Assembly (NCBI RefSeq): GCF_023715685.1
Contig: NZ_JAMBOQ010000002.1
Coordinates: forward strand, 806,001 to 870,000
Origin: Priestia aryabhattai
GTDB lineage: Bacteria > Bacillota > Bacilli > Bacillales > Bacillaceae_H
DNA: 64,000 nt
Direction of reading: 5' to 3'
Translations under genes and position numbers: made by a program
Shown here: piece by piece, positions 62,466 to 64,000 of the stretch
Numbering within the stretch: the stretch's first letter is position 1
How the letters are laid out: each line of letters begins with the position of its first letter
The notes under the pieces: model-generated
The model's input: only the letters and a program-made list of their open reading frames with translations
Told to the model about the DNA's origin: nothing
Databases searched by the model: none

Positions 62466-64000
62466 CACAAACAGAACGCTTTTTAGATTTACCTCTTGAG
62501 GATGTACTAGGCGACCGTTTTGGTCGATATAGTAAATATATTATTCAAGAGCGTGCACTGCCAGATGCAAGAGACGGTTTAAAACCCGTTCAGCGCCGTA
62601 TTTTATATGCAATGCACGTAGATGGAAATACAGCAGAAAAAGGTTTTCGCAAGTCAGCCAAAACTGTAGGGAACGTAATTGGTAACTATCACCCTCATGG
62701 TGATTCATCTGTATATGATGCCATGGTTCGAATGAGTCAAGAATGGAAAGTTAGAAATGTATTAATCGAAATGCACGGAAATAACGGAAGTATTGATGGA
62801 GATCCCCCAGCAGCAATGCGTTATACAGAAGCTCGTCTTTCATCGATTGCTGCAGAACTTCTACGAGATATTGACAAACAAACGGTTGAGTTTGTGTCCA
62901 ACTTCGATGATACAAGCAGCGAACCAACTGTGTTACCGGCTATGTTTCCTAACCTGCTAGTGAATGGATCAACGGGTATTTCAGCTGGTTATGCTACAGA
63001 ACTTCCTCCTCATCATTTAGGTGAAGTAATTGACGCAACGATCATGCGAATTGATAAACCAATGTGTACAATTGAAGAGCTAATGACGGCTATTCAAGGT
63101 CCTGATTTTCCTACGGGAGGAATCATTCAAGGTGTAGACGGAATTAAGAAAGCCTACGAGACAGGTAAAGGGAAAATTATTATTCGCGGAAAAACAGAAG
63201 TGGAGTCCATTCGCGGCGGAAAACAGCAAATTGTCATTACGGAAATTCCATTTGAAGTAAACAAAGCCAACCTTGTTAAGAAAATGGATGAACTTCGTTT
63301 AGATAAAAAAGTGGAAGGCATTGCTGAAGTTCGCGATGAAACAGATCGTACCGGCCTGCGCATCGTAGTAGAACTAAAAAAAGATGCAAATGCTCAAGGA
63401 GTACTTCACTATCTTTACAAAAATACGGACCTGCAAGTACCGTATAATTTTAACATGGTTGCTATCGCTAAAAAGCGACCAAAGCTTATGAGTTTGGCTA
63501 ACATTCTTGATGCTTATATTGATCATCAAAGAGAAGTGGTAACAAATCGTTCTAAATACGAACTGCAAAAAGCACGTGAACGTGAACATATTGTAGCAGG
63601 GTTGATTAAAGCACTGTCGATTTTAGATGAAATTATTGCTACTATTAGAGCTTCTAAAGATAAGCGCGACGCTAAAAATAATTTAATTGCCAAATATGAA
63701 TTTACAGAACCTCAAGCAGAAGCGATTGTGTCGCTTCAATTATACCGTTTGACAAACACAGATATTACAGCTCTACAAGCAGAAGCTGAAGAACTAGGTG
63801 CTAAAATTAACGAGTTAGAAGACATCTTACATAGCGAGAAAAAACTTTTTAATGTAATCAAAAAAGAATTACGCCGTGTGAAAAAGCAATATAGTACAGA
63901 ACGCCGCTCAAAAATTGAAGCGGAAATCGAAGAAATTAAGATTAATTTAGAAGTGATGGTTCCATCAGAAGAAGTGATGGTGACAGTCACAAAAGACGGA
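62462..64000 (+). CDS. parC: DNA topoisomerase IV subunit A (ParC), 3' end outside window
   Basis: Breakage-rejoining subunit of topoisomerase IV. 513 codons are present; the C-terminal DNA-wrapping domain is cut off by the window. ATG 62462 overlaps the parE stop (ATGA). Winged-helix and tower parts: [21 protein letters not shown], the [25 protein letters not shown] with the wild-type Ser-Ser, and the catalytic Tyr in [11 protein letters not shown]. Confidence 0.96.
   Translation, partial: MTQTERFLDLPLEDVLGDRFGRYSKYIIQERALPDARDGLKPVQRRILYAMHVDGNTAEKGFRKSAKTVGNVIGNYHPHGDSSVYDAMVRMSQEWKVRNVLIEMHGNNGSIDGDPPAAMRYTEARLSSIAAELLRDIDKQTVEFVSNFDDTSSEPTVLPAMFPNLLVNGSTGISAGYATELPPHHLGEVIDATIMRIDKPMCTIEELMTAIQGPDFPTGGIIQGVDGIKKAYETGKGKIIIRGKTEVESIRGGKQQIVITEIPFEVNKANLVKKMDELRLDKKVEGIAEVRDETDRTGLRIVVELKKDANAQGVLHYLYKNTDLQVPYNFNMVAIAKKRPKLMSLANILDAYIDHQREVVTNRSKYELQKAREREHIVAGLIKALSILDEIIATIRASKDKRDAKNNLIAKYEFTEPQAEAIVSLQLYRLTNTDITALQAEAEELGAKINELEDILHSEKKLFNVIKKELRRVKKQYSTERRSKIEAEIEEIKINLEVMVPSEEVMVTVTKDG

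Noticed and set aside
1..64000. CRISPR arrays, rRNA, tRNA, prophage or transposase genes
   Set aside because: Looked for on both strands; no regularly spaced repeats, no structural RNA signatures and no integrase or transposase motifs seen.

Overview
The window comes from a low-GC, endospore-forming member of the Bacillaceae, most likely Priestia (Bacillus) megaterium. Two features point there. The first is an anaerobic-type cobalamin operon with the arrangement described for B. megaterium: a CbiX with a poly-His tail and an MxCxxC motif, a fused CbiET, then CbiL, CbiF, CbiG, CbiA, SUMT, the nitroreductase-like CbiY and BtuR. The second is a block of small acid-soluble spore protein genes around aconitase in the order known from Bacillus subtilis. 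The species call is inference; no 16S or other marker is present. No rRNA, tRNA, CRISPR array or transposase was seen.

Layout. Positions 1-10195 hold the last twelve genes of the cobalamin operon, tightly overlapped and closed by a bidirectional terminator. Positions 10222-13127 (minus) hold a SpoIIP paralogue and a protein with an RQC-like C-terminal winged helix. Positions 13377-25440 are a mosaic of transport and regulation: an amino-acid permease with a sigma-B-like promoter, an orphan SMI1/KNR4 protein, a DHA2-type MFS pump, a GNAT, a histidine kinase/response regulator pair, a ~150 bp palindromic intergenic repeat, a SulP transporter next to a beta-carbonic anhydrase (a likely bicarbonate module), a lipoprotein, and a MerR/MFS efflux operon with two perfect palindromic operators. 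Positions 25593-35637 carry more efflux and membrane genes. They include an MFS gene with an attenuator-like leader, a Na+/alanine symporter gene broken by a frameshift and a deletion, DUF202, YihY, DUF523, a TrmB-regulated MFS pump, a PssA-type enzyme and the 3' remnant of a marR gene.

Positions 35824-38456 form a spore-associated island: a 43-aa membrane peptide, a coiled-coil protein with a GerPC-like LNIG motif, an Hsp20-like protein and three GerPA/GerPF-family proteins. A xanthine dehydrogenase-type molybdo-flavoenzyme operon follows (38645-43926). After it come two orphan genes: one with a duplicated ~35-residue hydrophobic repeat, and a 39-aa single-span peptide. Positions 44872-48172 are a two-gene McrB-like AAA+ plus DUF2357/PD-(D/E)xK nuclease pair, the best candidate defence system in the window. 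It is followed by a small paralogue of the 23-kb lipoprotein, the NHEJ protein Ku and an Hsp20 protein.

Positions 50353-64000 match the conserved B. subtilis neighbourhood sspP, sspO, citB, yneN, sspN, tlp, yneP, yneR, plsY, yneT, parE, parC, with local insertions (an FbpB-like peptide, a secreted protein, a phospholipase D-like protein and a 38-aa zinc ribbon). ParC runs off the right edge. Several genuine small genes (SspP, SspO, SspN, the FbpB-like peptide and three peptides of 38-43 aa) were read directly from the sequence, supported by ribosome binding sites and terminators.
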